Positions 23,500 to 31,933 of a DNA stretch of 54,621 nucleotides are shown piece after piece (position 1 is the stretch's first letter; the number at the start of each line of letters is the position of its first letter). Below the pieces are notes generated by a model. That model was given only the letters and a program-made list of their open reading frames with translations, was not told the origin of the DNA and did no database searches. Source of the stretch: an uncultured Micrococcaceae bacterium (GTDB taxonomy: Bacteria > Actinomycetota > Actinomycetes > Actinomycetales > Micrococcaceae). Made by a program: the position numbers and the translations under genes. The stretch is taken from assembly GCA_947502645.1 (NCBI GenBank), contig CANNAD010000003.1:1-54621 (forward strand), read 5' to 3'.

Positions 23500-23605
23500 G
23501 TGTAACTCCTGTTTGTTCGTGGTAACTGATGCCGCATACACAATGAAGAAGGCCTCCAACTGCATGCGCAATCGAAGGCCTCGAAGGTACGGTGAAAGAC
23601 GTCAT
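23495..23605 (-). CDS. Possible 36-codon leader reading frame upstream of infC
   Basis: A small frame opens with ATG at 23605 in the infC leader. Its TAG stop (23495-23497) overlaps the infC AUU start, so the coding strand reads ATTAG at the junction. If translated, it would end on the infC start and could couple or regulate it. There is no clear ribosome binding site before its ATG, and a frame of this length can arise by chance. The sequence is hydrophobic in the middle ([11 protein letters not shown]). Confidence 0.25.
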   Translation of the reverse strand: MTSFTVPSRPSIAHAVGGLLHCVCGISYHEQTGVTH

Positions 23606-23759
23606 GAAAAAGTTTCACGACGAGCGCTACAGATACTGAGCGCTTCACCGACCGGAACCCGGCAACTCTGTATACAGGCTGACGCGGGTGGGAGAGGTCT
23701 CCGCTTGCCATTGATTGACGAATAACGCCAATCAATCGGTCTGTGTAAAGCTTAGCAGT
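23500..23759. promoter_or_regulatory. infC leader and divergent promoter region
   Basis: This 260-base gap separates infC from the divergent DUF1844 gene. On the infC strand it holds a TTTACA hexamer (23744-23749) and an inverted repeat ATTGATTG/CAATCAAT (23710-23717, 23729-23736). Further down, two copies of GAGGCCTTC flank a GCGCATGC palindrome and can form a hairpin. It is a plausible structured mRNA leader for infC-rpmI-rplT control, but no known leader family could be confirmed by eye. Confidence 0.4.
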
Positions 23760-24188
23760 ATGACTAGCCATGATAGTAATTCCGGTGGGAATTCCACCCG
23801 CAACACCTTTGCAGCCCCCTCCGATTCGACGCCGATGTCGTCGGAGCAGCCTGAAGTTGAACAGAATCACATGAGGGACATCGCGGAAGTCGCCGCGGTC
23901 GAAGTGATTACAACAGCAGCGGTACACCTCATGAGTGCGGCTGCGGTGAAATGCGGTCTGGCGGCCGGCGAGGACGCTGAAGACCTGAAAGACCTTGATG
24001 AAGCACGCAAGCTCATCACAGCACTGGCCGGCTTTGTCACCGCTGCTGCCCCCGAGATCGGCAGCCAGCATGCTGGTCCGATTCGCGACGGCCTACGTTC
24101 GCTGCAGCTGGCCTTCAGGGAAGCGTCGAGCATCCCGGATGCTCCAGGCCAGGGACCAGGGGAAAAGTACACAGGCCCGGTCAACTGA
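23760..24188 (+). CDS. DUF1844 domain protein
   Basis: This is a 142-residue soluble protein. The DUF1844 domain occupies about residues 35-125, with the conserved MRDIAEVAAVEVITTAAVHL and AAVKCGLAAG followed by a helical segment DLDEARKLITALAGFV. The N-terminal 35 residues are Ser/Asn-rich. DUF1844 genes commonly sit beside infC in actinobacteria; the function is not known to me. ATG 23760 begins the protein just after the infC divergent promoter region. An in-frame start at 23715 is possible but less likely. Confidence 0.75.
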   Translation: MTSHDSNSGGNSTRNTFAAPSDSTPMSSEQPEVEQNHMRDIAEVAAVEVITTAAVHLMSAAAVKCGLAAGEDAEDLKDLDEARKLITALAGFVTAAAPEIGSQHAGPIRDGLRSLQLAFREASSIPDAPGQGPGEKYTGPVN

Positions 24189-24220
24189 TTTCGCCGTCGC
24201 GCCTGATCGGTTCGCGTCGC

Positions 24221-25066
24221 TCAGTTCGTCAGACGCACCTCAAGTGAGTCCACCTTGTCAGTGAAGCGACTGTCCGATGCCAACGCGTCCTGAAGACCAC
24301 TGACGACGTCCCGGACCATCTCGGCATCAAGACCAGCACTCAGCTGTAATGAAACGAGAAGTTCGGGGCCAGGCCCGCCGCCAGGTACCGCGGCACCGGC
24401 CGCTGTCCGCGAAGCAACTCCGTCTCCGGGCCGCACAACGACCCCGAGGATCGAAGGGTGCTTCGCGACAGCGGCTTCAAGCAGCGCTGCAACTTCCCGG
24501 TCCTGATAAGAGGGCGACCACACGTGTTGCTGAGCCAGGGCCCACAGGGCAGGACGTCGAACCACGAACGTGAAATCAGCGCCCGGATCCACCACCATGA
24601 GCTCGGATCCCTCAGAGACTGCTGAAAGCGCCGCTCGAGGAGCGTAGACCGCAACGGGCCTGGCCTCCGGATGCCAGGCCTGGAGCTGCGAGGCGCTGGA
24701 AAACACAGGCAGAGCCTTGCGACCGTCAGGAGCATGCAGCCAGACGAGCGCCATGTCCGCCTCTTTGTCCGCCGTCGTCCCCAGATGCCCAGGTGCTTCG
24801 GCTGCCACTTCGGCCACGATAGGAACGAAGACCCGGGCGCGGCTCAACGTGTCAACAACTCTGGCCTCGTCGCTCTCTCTGGCAACGAGACCATCGATTG
24901 CGGCCCCATAGCCGGCGTCTTGCGAGCCGTCGTCGGCGTCGAAATCGTGGAGTGGGTTCCCAGACCCAGACAGATCACGACCTGCCCAGGGAACACCCGC
25001 CGAATCGGCCATCCCCCCGGCGCGTTGCAGTGCCGCAGCAATGTGTCCTGGTAATTCTTTCGCCAT
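24221..25066 (-). CDS. SseB family protein
   Basis: This 281-residue protein has an SseB N-terminal-type domain (about residues 70-180, with ARVFVPIVAE, MALVWLHAPDGRKALPVFSS and VDPGADFTFVVRRPAL). A C-terminal part resembles the paired SseB C-terminal region. SseB homologues are linked to thiosulfate:cyanide sulfurtransferase activity or enhanced serine sensitivity only by name, so the role here is unknown. It lies seven bases after priA and probably ends the his transcript. It converges with the DUF1844 gene, leaving a 32-base gap with no obvious terminator. Confidence 0.8.
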   Translation of the reverse strand: MAKELPGHIAAALQRAGGMADSAGVPWAGRDLSGSGNPLHDFDADDGSQDAGYGAAIDGLVARESDEARVVDTLSRARVFVPIVAEVAAEAPGHLGTTADKEADMALVWLHAPDGRKALPVFSSASQLQAWHPEARPVAVYAPRAALSAVSEGSELMVVDPGADFTFVVRRPALWALAQQHVWSPSYQDREVAALLEAAVAKHPSILGVVVRPGDGVASRTAAGAAVPGGGPGPELLVSLQLSAGLDAEMVRDVVSGLQDALASDSRFTDKVDSLEVRLTN

Positions 25067-25073
25067 CTTCGGG

Positions 25074-25820
25074 CTACACCCGTCCAGCCACGTCCAACGC
25101 CTCCGGCAGCGTAAAGTTCTGGGCGTACAACGCCTTACCTACAATGGTGCCTTCCAGACCCGACGGCACCAGCGACCGAAGCGCGCGGAGATCGTCAAGG
25201 CTCGAGATGCCTCCTGATGCGACGACGGGCTTGTCTGTTCTATCGAGCATCTGCTGCAGCAACTCGACGTTGGGGCCACGCAGCGTTCCGTCCTTAGTCA
25301 CGTCAGTCACCACATATCGGGCGCACCCGGCATCCTCCAGACGAGCGAGAACATCCCAGAGATCCCCGCCGTCGCGCGTCCAGCCCCTCGCGGCGAGCGT
25401 CGTGCCGCGCACATCCAGCCCCACGGCGATTGCGTCACCGTAGCGATCGATGACCTTGGCCGTCCACTCTGGGTTCTCCAGGGCCGCAGTACCCAGGTTG
25501 ACCCTGGTGGCGCCGAGATCGAGAGCCGCATCCAACGAGGCATCATCCCGAATCCCGCCCGAAAGCTCTACCTGCACGGACAACTCACGAACGACCCGCT
25601 TCATCAGGGGCAGATTCGAACCTCGCCCGAATGCGGCATCAAGATCCACGAGGTGAACCCACTCGGCCCCGCCGTCCTGCCAGGCCAAAGCCGCATCCAG
25701 CGGATCCCCGAACGAGGTCTCGCTCCCGGCTTCCCCCTGAACCAGGCGGACAGCCTGGCCGTCAGCCACGTCAACTGCCGGCAGAAGGACAAGTCGGTTT
25801 GATGTGATCAGATCAGTCAT
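25074..25820 (-). CDS. priA: Bifunctional HisA/TrpF phosphoribosyl isomerase
   Basis: PriA isomerises both ProFAR (histidine path) and phosphoribosyl-anthranilate (tryptophan path) in actinobacteria that lack trpF. The beta/alpha-barrel protein has about 248 residues and carries the catalytic aspartates in [19 protein letters not shown] and [16 protein letters not shown], with phosphate loops VELSGGIRD and [12 protein letters not shown] 25820 is preferred because GAAAG sits nine bases before it; GTG 25826 is the alternative. It follows the small membrane protein gene after 20 bases. Confidence 0.92.
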   Translation of the reverse strand: MTDLITSNRLVLLPAVDVADGQAVRLVQGEAGSETSFGDPLDAALAWQDGGAEWVHLVDLDAAFGRGSNLPLMKRVVRELSVQVELSGGIRDDASLDAALDLGATRVNLGTAALENPEWTAKVIDRYGDAIAVGLDVRGTTLAARGWTRDGGDLWDVLARLEDAGCARYVVTDVTKDGTLRGPNVELLQQMLDRTDKPVVASGGISSLDDLRALRSLVPSGLEGTIVGKALYAQNFTLPEALDVAGRV

Positions 25821-25840
25821 GTGCACAAGCTTTCGTTAGG

Positions 25841-25990
25841 TCAAAGTGTCAGCAGGTAAGCGGCCAGAAGCGACAGCCCTGCAAGAATCCAGAAGGCAAT
25901 GATGAGGAACTTGGGAGAGTTCTGCCGGCGGAAAGATATGGCGCCGCCAATCAGCAAACCACCGAGTCCCATCAAAAGTAGGCTCACCAC
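25841..25990 (-). CDS. Small membrane protein of the his operon
   Basis: This is a 49-residue protein starting with tandem GTG codons (25990 or 25987), two bases after the hisH stop. It has two hydrophobic helices, SLLLMGLGGLLIGGAIS and FLIIAFWILAGLSLLAAYLL, separated by a short basic loop FRRQNSPK. That pattern looks like a two-pass membrane hairpin. The tight placement between hisH and priA supports it being real. I recognise no family and assign no function. Confidence 0.6.
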   Translation of the reverse strand: MVSLLLMGLGGLLIGGAISFRRQNSPKFLIIAFWILAGLSLLAAYLLTL

Positions 25991-25992
25991 GG

Positions 25993-26628
25993 TCAGCCGA
26001 CACCTTTCAGCCAGTTGTCGAGAAGCGCAGCTCCAGCGTCGCCTGACTTTTCCGGGTGGAATTGTGTGGCGGTCAGCGGGCCGTTCTCGACAGCGGCGAT
26101 AAACGGACCGCCATGCTCCGCCCATGTGACCATTGGAGCCTTCATCCTCGGCTGCGTCACATCGAAATCCCATTCCTGCACTCCATAGGAGTGGACAAAG
26201 TAGAAGCGCTCAGCCTCGATGCCGGCGAAGAGTCTCGTTCCCTCCGGCGGAGCTACCGTGTTCCATCCCATGTGTGGAACGACCGGCGCACGTAGAGGCT
26301 CCACGGTTCCGGGCCACTCCCCCATACCTTCTGTACGGACACCGTGCTCGACCCCCGCCTCGAAGAGGATCTGTAGCCCAACGCAGATACCGAGGACGGG
26401 GCGCCCCCCGGCAACTCGACGACCAATCATGCGAAGAGCATCAACGCCCTTCAGACCCTCCATGACGGCGGCAAAGGCCCCGACACCAGGAACGACCAGA
26501 CCATCTGCCTCAAGCACGTCCTCAGCGGAGGATCCCAACGTGACATCTGCACCCACCCGCTCCAATGCGCGAACCACGGATCGGACATTGCCCGAACCGT
26601 AGTCGAGAACTGTGATGCTCTTGCTCAT
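25993..26628 (-). CDS. hisH: Imidazole glycerol phosphate synthase, glutaminase subunit
   Basis: HisH supplies ammonia to HisF for closure of the imidazole ring. The 211-residue class I amidotransferase has the nucleophile cysteine in [13 protein letters not shown], the His-Glu pair in [13 protein letters not shown], and the oxyanion segment VPHMGWN. It overlaps hisB by four bases (ATGA). Its partner hisF is not in the window. The next gene encodes a tiny membrane protein. Confidence 0.95.
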   Translation of the reverse strand: MSKSITVLDYGSGNVRSVVRALERVGADVTLGSSAEDVLEADGLVVPGVGAFAAVMEGLKGVDALRMIGRRVAGGRPVLGICVGLQILFEAGVEHGVRTEGMGEWPGTVEPLRAPVVPHMGWNTVAPPEGTRLFAGIEAERFYFVHSYGVQEWDFDVTQPRMKAPMVTWAEHGGPFIAAVENGPLTATQFHPEKSGDAGAALLDNWLKGVG

Positions 26629-27242
26629 AGGGCTCCTTTGGTGGATGGTATGCCGTCCACGCGGGGGTCCGGCTCAACAGCGACACGTAAGGCCCGCGCA
26701 AAAGCTTTGAACTGGGCCTCCACGATGTGATGCGGGTCCCTTCCGCTCAGCACACGCATGTGCAGGCAGATGTGGGCGTGCAAGGTGATCGCTTCGAAAA
26801 TGTGACGGGTCAGCGCACCGGTGAAATGGCCTCCAATGAGGTGGTATTCCTGACCGGCAGGCTCACCCTCGTGCACGAGGTAGGGGCGCCCGGAGATATC
26901 CACGACCGCAGACGCCAAAGCCTCGTCGAGCGGGACCGATGCATCCCCAAAGCGTCGGATACCGGCTTTGTCGCCCAGCGCGGAACGCAGCACCTCACCG
27001 AGAGTAATGGCGACATCTTCAACAGTGTGATGTACGTCGATGTGGGTATCCCCCGTCGCCCGTACCCTAAGATCCATCAGCGAGTGCTTTGCCAGAGCGG
27101 TGAGCATGTGGTCAAAGAAAGGCACGGACGTACTGATCTCCGCCCGCCCTGTCCCATCAAGGTCAAGACTCACTGACACCGATGACTCGCTGGTGGCTCG
27201 TTCCAGAGAAGCCTTACGGGAGCCGGGTTCCTGTACATTCAT
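26625..27242 (-). CDS. hisB: Imidazoleglycerol-phosphate dehydratase
   Basis: This is a manganese enzyme that dehydrates imidazoleglycerol phosphate to imidazole acetol phosphate. The 205-residue monofunctional form has the metal-binding repeats [15 protein letters not shown] and [29 protein letters not shown], and the conserved [14 protein letters not shown]. The ATG at 27242 follows AAAGGA at a good distance. It is 53 bases downstream of hisC and overlaps hisH. Confidence 0.95.
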   Translation of the reverse strand: MNVQEPGSRKASLERATSESSVSVSLDLDGTGRAEISTSVPFFDHMLTALAKHSLMDLRVRATGDTHIDVHHTVEDVAITLGEVLRSALGDKAGIRRFGDASVPLDEALASAVVDISGRPYLVHEGEPAGQEYHLIGGHFTGALTRHIFEAITLHAHICLHMRVLSGRDPHHIVEAQFKAFARALRVAVEPDPRVDGIPSTKGAL

Positions 27243-27295
27243 GTGCGCGTCCTTTGGTGTAGGAATGATGGTTTGCCGCGAGGTCGACTGTCGAG

Positions 27296-28414
27296 TCAGG
27301 AGTCCACGAGCCTCTCCCCCTGGACCAGCTTCTCCAGCTCGTTGAGAAAACGGCTCGTCTCGTCAGCTGTACCAGCGGTGACGCGTAGACATCCGGGGAT
27401 TCCGACGTCGCGAATCAGGACTCCGGCGCTCAGCAGACCTTGCCAAACCCGCCCGGAATCCCTGAGTCCGCCAAAGAACACGAAATTTGAATCTGAATCT
27501 GCTGGCTCCAGGCCGAGATCACGTAGGCCTGAAACGATCCGGTCCCGCTGGTGCTTGATGTCTTCAACATTAGCCAGCAACTCACGGGGATGTTGCAGGG
27601 CAGCGTTGGCCGTCGCCTGAGTGACAGCGGAAAGGTGATAGGGCAGTCTCACGAGACGAATCGCGTCTGCCACTTCCGGAGCTGCTGCAAAGTAGCCAAG
27701 TCTGGCTCCAGCAAGCGCGAACGCCTTACTCATGGTCCGGGAGACAATCAGGCGATCCCGGCCGGGCAGTAGCGACAGAGCGCTGGGAGTTCCCGCCTTC
27801 GCAAATTCAGCGTAAGCCTCATCGACGATGACGATGGTCTGGCTTCTCTCACCAGCCTCGTAGACAGCTTCGACCACGTCGAGCCCCAATGCGGTACCCG
27901 TAGGGTTGTTGGGCGAACAGAGAAAAACAATGTTGGGCGCATACTCAGAAACCTGGGCGGCTGCGTCCTGAGCCGTGAGACCAAAGCCCTCGCTTCGTAC
28001 GCCGCTGACGTACTCGGTGTTGGTGGCACTCGCGAGTAGCGGATACATCGAATATGTGGGAGGAAATCCGAGAGCCGAGCGACCAGGGCCACCGAAAGCC
28101 TGAAGGATCTGTTGCAGCACTTCGTTGGAACCGTTGGCAGCCCAGATATTCGCCGGGGTCAACGAGTGGCCGAGGTATGCGGCGAGCGAAGTCCGCAGGG
28201 ACGTGAACTCACGGTCCGGATAGCGATGCAATCCATGGACTGCATCCTGAACTGCCGCCCGGATAGCTTCCCTGACCTCCGCAGGAACACCATGCGTGTT
28301 CTCATTGACGTTGAGAAGCACGTCAGCGTCAATTTGCGGGGCACCGTACGGCTCACGGCCCACTAAATCCGATCGCAGCGGCAACTTGTTCAGTCGATCC
28401 AGCTTCTCACTCAC
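27296..28414 (-). CDS. hisC: Histidinol-phosphate aminotransferase
   Basis: This PLP enzyme of aminotransferase class I/II makes histidinol phosphate. The 372-residue protein has [10 protein letters not shown] at the N-terminus, the cofactor contact [22 protein letters not shown], the aspartate VDEAYAEF, and the Schiff-base lysine in [18 protein letters not shown]. The start is GTG at 28414. No hisD is next to it, so the dehydrogenase must be elsewhere. It lies 81 bases downstream of the LysM gene and may have its own promoter. Confidence 0.94.
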   Translation of the reverse strand: MSEKLDRLNKLPLRSDLVGREPYGAPQIDADVLLNVNENTHGVPAEVREAIRAAVQDAVHGLHRYPDREFTSLRTSLAAYLGHSLTPANIWAANGSNEVLQQILQAFGGPGRSALGFPPTYSMYPLLASATNTEYVSGVRSEGFGLTAQDAAAQVSEYAPNIVFLCSPNNPTGTALGLDVVEAVYEAGERSQTIVIVDEAYAEFAKAGTPSALSLLPGRDRLIVSRTMSKAFALAGARLGYFAAAPEVADAIRLVRLPYHLSAVTQATANAALQHPRELLANVEDIKHQRDRIVSGLRDLGLEPADSDSNFVFFGGLRDSGRVWQGLLSAGVLIRDVGIPGCLRVTAGTADETSRFLNELEKLVQGERLVDS

Positions 28415-28495
28415 TACGTAAGCTTAATTGACACCTGACCCGATGCGAAAACGTGGCACGTCATGACGACCACGCCGTGATACACAGACGCCGGA

Positions 28496-28864
28496 TTATC
28501 GGGACACCGGCACAAATACCTGCTGGCCAGCCTGAACCGTTGAGGTTCCCAGGTAGTTGAGCTCAACAATTTCAGAAACGACGTCACGGGGATCACGGTC
28601 CGGAGAGTACTCCAACGCCAGGTCCCAAAGAGTTCCGCCACTGGGAACGCTGACGCTCACGGTTTCGGTTGGATTGACATCCCCGAATGCGGAAGCCATT
28701 GCCGGGGCGGTAAAGAACCCGACCAGGGTCAGAAGTGATGCCGCGAGGATCATCAGCGGAAGACCGATCAGGACCAGACGGCCCCTCCGGGTCAGGGACA
28801 GCGGAGCCTGTTCGATGAAAGCAGGACGCCTCTGGCCTCCGAGAGCCAACGATTCAGTCAACAT
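28496..28864 (-). CDS. LysM membrane protein divergent from lexA (probable SOS division inhibitor)
   Basis: This is a 122-residue protein: a cytoplasmic N-terminus (1-28), one membrane helix (about 29-52, LVLIGLPLMILAASLLTLVGFF) and an external LysM domain (about 68-120, VPSGGTLWDLALEYSP and STVQAGQQVFVPVSR). The position and architecture match the lexA-linked inhibitors YneA of Bacillus, DivS of Corynebacterium and Rv2719c of mycobacteria, which halt septation during SOS. AAAGG lies seven bases before ATG 28864. A LexA-type box sits upstream. No hydrolase domain is present. Confidence 0.8.
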   Translation of the reverse strand: MLTESLALGGQRRPAFIEQAPLSLTRRGRLVLIGLPLMILAASLLTLVGFFTAPAMASAFGDVNPTETVSVSVPSGGTLWDLALEYSPDRDPRDVVSEIVELNYLGTSTVQAGQQVFVPVSR

Positions 28865-28920
28865 GTCAACACCTTTCCTCGTCTATGTGTTCGAACAGCT
28901 GCGCTTCAAACGCTCATTAC

Positions 28921-28936
28921 TAGAACACATATTCTA
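28921..28936. promoter_or_regulatory. LexA (SOS) box near the LysM gene
   Basis: TAGAACACATATTCTA is a near-palindrome, with TAGAA/TTCTA arms perfect, and departs from TCGAAC-N4-GTTCGA at a few positions. Possible -10 hexamers overlap it on both strands (TAGAAT leftward, TATTCT rightward), so LexA bound here could block the LysM gene and perhaps lexA. Confidence 0.55.
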
Positions 28937-28985
28937 TTCTTACACACTTTTATAGCACTGGTGATCGAATGCCGTCGAGAGTTTT

Positions 28986-29001
28986 TCGAACAGATGTTTG
29001 A
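28986..29001. promoter_or_regulatory. LexA (SOS) box upstream of lexA
   Basis: TCGAACAGATGTTTGA matches the actinobacterial/Bacillus SOS operator TCGAAC-N4-GTTCGA with one difference, and fits CGAACRNRYGTTYG completely. It lies about 145 bases before the lexA ATG in the divergent region, so LexA probably regulates its own gene from here. Confidence 0.75.
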
Positions 29002-29146
29002 AAACTTCTCCCGGGCCACATAGGCTGTTGGCAGTACTCAGCATCGGATCATGGAAAGAACTTCACCATCCGGCACTGACATTTTTGCTGACCGGGATTC
29101 GTACCTCGCTTGATTCCGGCGAGGACAACACAGTGGAGGAAGTCGA

Positions 29147-29899
29147 ATGACAGCCGCAGAGGCACACACCGAATCAGGAAAATCCGTTCGGTCTGCCGCG
29201 CCCCGACCATTGACACCCCGTCAGAGCAAGATCCTCGAAACCATTCGGGATTCTGTGGCGCGGCACGGCTATCCGCCGTCGATGCGCGAGATAGGCGACA
29301 CTGTGGGCCTCGCGAGCCTGTCCAGTGTTACGCACCAGCTGGGACGGCTGGAGAAGCTCGGGTACATACGTAGAGACCCCAAGCGCCCCCGCGCCATGGA
29401 GGTCCTGGATACTGCCACACCTCAGATGCCGGCGCAGTCAGCAAAAGGTTCACCGGCCAGATTCCCCGAGGCCAGCCCCGCCAACGAGGCTGGAACCCTC
29501 GCAGCTCTGCCGTCGGCCGGTTCTGAGCCTGCACTCGTTCCGCTGGTCGGCCGGATTGCTGCCGGTGGCCCCATTCTTGCCGAGCAGGCCGTCGAAGATG
29601 TCATGCCGCTTCCCCGTCAACTGGTCGGACACGGGGAACTCTTCATGTTGAAGGTCTCGGGGGACTCCATGATCGATGCTGCCATCTGCGACGGAGACTG
29701 GGTGGTGATACGTCGGCAGGCCACGGCAGAGAACGGCGACGTCGTTGCCGCCCTGCTTGATGACGAAGCAACGGTGAAAACTTTTCGCCAGCGGGACGGA
29801 CACACCTGGCTGCTGCCGCAAAACACGCAGTACGAGCCCATCCTCGGTGACCACGCCACCGTCATGGGTAAAGTCGTCTCCGTGATGCGTTCGCTCTAG
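29147..29899 (+). CDS. lexA: SOS repressor LexA
   Basis: LexA represses DNA-damage genes and cleaves itself when RecA filaments form. The 250-residue protein has a winged helix-turn-helix (about 22-85, with [20 protein letters not shown]). A long linker is rich in Pro, Ala and Ser. The peptidase domain has the cut site Ala139-Gly140 in RIAAGGPI, the nucleophile Ser174 in SGDSM and the base Lys211 in EATVKTF. GGAGGAAG precedes ATG 29147. Its stop is part of a 14-base palindrome shared with the convergent dinG stop. Confidence 0.96.
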   Translation: MTAAEAHTESGKSVRSAAPRPLTPRQSKILETIRDSVARHGYPPSMREIGDTVGLASLSSVTHQLGRLEKLGYIRRDPKRPRAMEVLDTATPQMPAQSAKGSPARFPEASPANEAGTLAALPSAGSEPALVPLVGRIAAGGPILAEQAVEDVMPLPRQLVGHGELFMLKVSGDSMIDAAICDGDWVVIRRQATAENGDVVAALLDDEATVKTFRQRDGHTWLLPQNTQYEPILGDHATVMGKVVSVMRSL

Positions 29900-29909
29900 C
29901 AGCTGCTAG
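29896..29909. repeat. Perfect 14-base palindrome across convergent stops of lexA and dinG
   Basis: CTAGCAGCTGCTAG is self-complementary. One arm supplies the TAG of lexA (29897-29899) and the other the TAG of the DinG gene (29906-29908). It is too short and lacks a T-run, so it is unlikely to be a strong terminator by itself. Confidence 0.5.
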
Positions 29910-31933
29910 GTTTCATCCGATGTAGCAAGCCGTTTCAACACCCCGAGGACCGTGTCCCTGTCCGTAGTGGACCAGAACGGCGGGAGCGCAGCTCGAAGAA
30001 ACCCACCGTAGCGAGCCGTCGCCAGGCGCGAATCGAGAATCGCCACAACCCCGCGGTCGTCGTCACTGCGAATGAGGCGTCCGGCGCCCTGTGCCAGTTT
30101 CACTGCGGCCTGCGTAGCGGCAACGCCCATGAAACCGTTGCCGCCAGCCTTGGCAACCGCCCGCGTGCGGGCCGTGGTCAGCGGATCGTCCGGCCGTGGG
30201 AAGGGGATCTTGTCGATGGTCACCAATCGGCAGGAGTTCCCCGGAACATCGACTCCCTGCCACAGGGACAACGTTCCGAACAGACAAGTATCCGGCTCAG
30301 CGCCGAACTGCTCGATGAGGGCTGCCATCGTCGACTCGCCCTGACACAGGATGGGAAAATCGACTTTCCTGCGAAGCAACTCAGCCGCCTCTTCTGCTGC
30401 CCTACGTGACGAAAACAGTCCCAGCGCACCGCCTCCGGACGCCTTGAGGAGAAGCTCCAGCTCCTCCAACTGCGCCGCGTTGTCGTGCCTACCTGGCGCG
30501 GGTAGATGGCCTGCGACGTACAGAACTCCCTGTTGGGGATAGTTGAATGGCGATCCCACGTCTGCCCCGGTCCAGGAGGGTGCGCCCGGACCCGCGAGCC
30601 CCAACCCCCCGGCCACAGGCCCGAACTCGGCCCCGATTGCGAGGGTTGCCGAGGTCAGGATTACGGTGTGGTCCTCGAACAGTCCCGAGCGGAGCTTCCC
30701 CGCTACCGACAACGGGGCGACGTGCAGTATTGCCGGCTGCGACTCGTCCGGCGCCGAATAGCCGACCCCCGGAGAGAAAGTGCTGGCGCGGGTTGCCCAC
30801 ACAACCTCCCCCGCGTTCGTCGCATTGATGATCCGCTCACAGAGCTCAAGGATGGCCGCCACACGAGAGCGGGCCGTCTGCTTTCCTCCGTCTGGCGTCC
30901 CTCCGGCTTCCTGTTTGGAGTCGGACAGAGCCACTCGACACGCTTCGCGGACCAAAGACAGGGCTTGTTCCTGTTCCTCATTCAGCCCCGCAGACATCAA
31001 CCCTGAAGGTATGCCGGTGATCGAATTCTCGAAGTAGCGGCCAGCCGCTGACAACGCTTCAACGCTCGCGTTCGTGTGCTTCCGCATAGACGACGCCGCC
31101 GCTGTGATCAGGCTCGCTGACAGTTCACCGGTGACGGCCCCCGTGACGCGATCCTGCAGCTCGTGGGCTTCATCAATCACCACGACCTCGTAGTCGGGCA
31201 GCACCGCGAGCCCCTCGAACGCGCTGATAGCAAGCATCGCGTGGTTGGTGATCACGATGTCCGCATCTGCTGCGTCCGCTCTCGCCTGCTCACTGAAGCA
31301 TTCCTGCGCTACGGGGCATTTCTGCGCCCCCAAGCATTCCATGGCTGTGACGGAAACCTGGCGCCACGCCTTGTTGCTCACTCCAGGGCGCAACTCATCG
31401 CGGTCGCCTGTTTCAGTTTCCGCCGCCCATTCACGTAATCGGACCACTTCGCGGCCAAGCGCGGTACCAGGCCCTGTTGACGGCGATGGATGCGTGACAG
31501 CTGCATCTTCGCCCATGAGGAACAAGCTTTCCTGGTCGTCCTCTTCCGGGAATCCGCCGTCCGTCTTGTGCTTGCACACATAGTTCCCGCGCCCCTTCAA
31601 CAGTGCGATGTCGATCGGCCGGTCCAGCTCGGGTTCCAGAGACTTCAGGAGACGAGGGAGATCCCGCCCGACGATCTGGGATTGAAGCGCCAGGGTTGCG
31701 GTGGACACCAGCGCAGGTTTGTCACTGTTTTGGGCGTGGACTATCAATGGAATCAGATAGGCCAACGACTTGCCGGTACCCGTTCCAGCCTGGACCAGCA
31801 GGTGCCTACCCGCTTCTATTGCGTCAGCTACCTGGCGAGTCATTTCGTGCTGACCAGTTCGGCGTTGTCCGCCCATTGACACTACTGCTGTCTCGAGCAG
31901 CCTCAGCGCTTCGGATTCATCAGTCTCAGCCAT
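29906..31933 (-). CDS. DinG/XPD-like ATP-dependent DNA helicase
   Basis: This is a 675-residue superfamily 2 helicase. Walker A is AGTGTGKS at 49-56 and the DEAH box appears as VVVIDEAHEL. Four cysteines between them (YVCKHK, ECLGAQKCPVAQECF) fit the iron-sulfur cluster of the XPD/DinG family. The later motifs are LFGTLSLWQGVDVPG and QGAGRLIRSDDDRG. DinG unwinds D-loops, R-loops and damaged forks; the position beside lexA fits a repair role. The ATG at 31933 overlaps the hflX stop by eight bases. Confidence 0.87.
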   Translation of the reverse strand: MAETDESEALRLLETAVVSMGGQRRTGQHEMTRQVADAIEAGRHLLVQAGTGTGKSLAYLIPLIVHAQNSDKPALVSTATLALQSQIVGRDLPRLLKSLEPELDRPIDIALLKGRGNYVCKHKTDGGFPEEDDQESLFLMGEDAAVTHPSPSTGPGTALGREVVRLREWAAETETGDRDELRPGVSNKAWRQVSVTAMECLGAQKCPVAQECFSEQARADAADADIVITNHAMLAISAFEGLAVLPDYEVVVIDEAHELQDRVTGAVTGELSASLITAAASSMRKHTNASVEALSAAGRYFENSITGIPSGLMSAGLNEEQEQALSLVREACRVALSDSKQEAGGTPDGGKQTARSRVAAILELCERIINATNAGEVVWATRASTFSPGVGYSAPDESQPAILHVAPLSVAGKLRSGLFEDHTVILTSATLAIGAEFGPVAGGLGLAGPGAPSWTGADVGSPFNYPQQGVLYVAGHLPAPGRHDNAAQLEELELLLKASGGGALGLFSSRRAAEEAAELLRRKVDFPILCQGESTMAALIEQFGAEPDTCLFGTLSLWQGVDVPGNSCRLVTIDKIPFPRPDDPLTTARTRAVAKAGGNGFMGVAATQAAVKLAQGAGRLIRSDDDRGVVAILDSRLATARYGGFLRAALPPFWSTTDRDTVLGVLKRLATSDET

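Noticed and set aside
23500-23571. Longer infC frame starting at 23571
   Set aside because: Adds 24 non-conserved residues and ignores the AGGAG-AUU start.
24251-24275. Second RecA-NDp-like motif (TTGTCAGTG)
   Set aside because: Lies inside the sseB coding sequence and lacks the TANNNT half at the right spacing.
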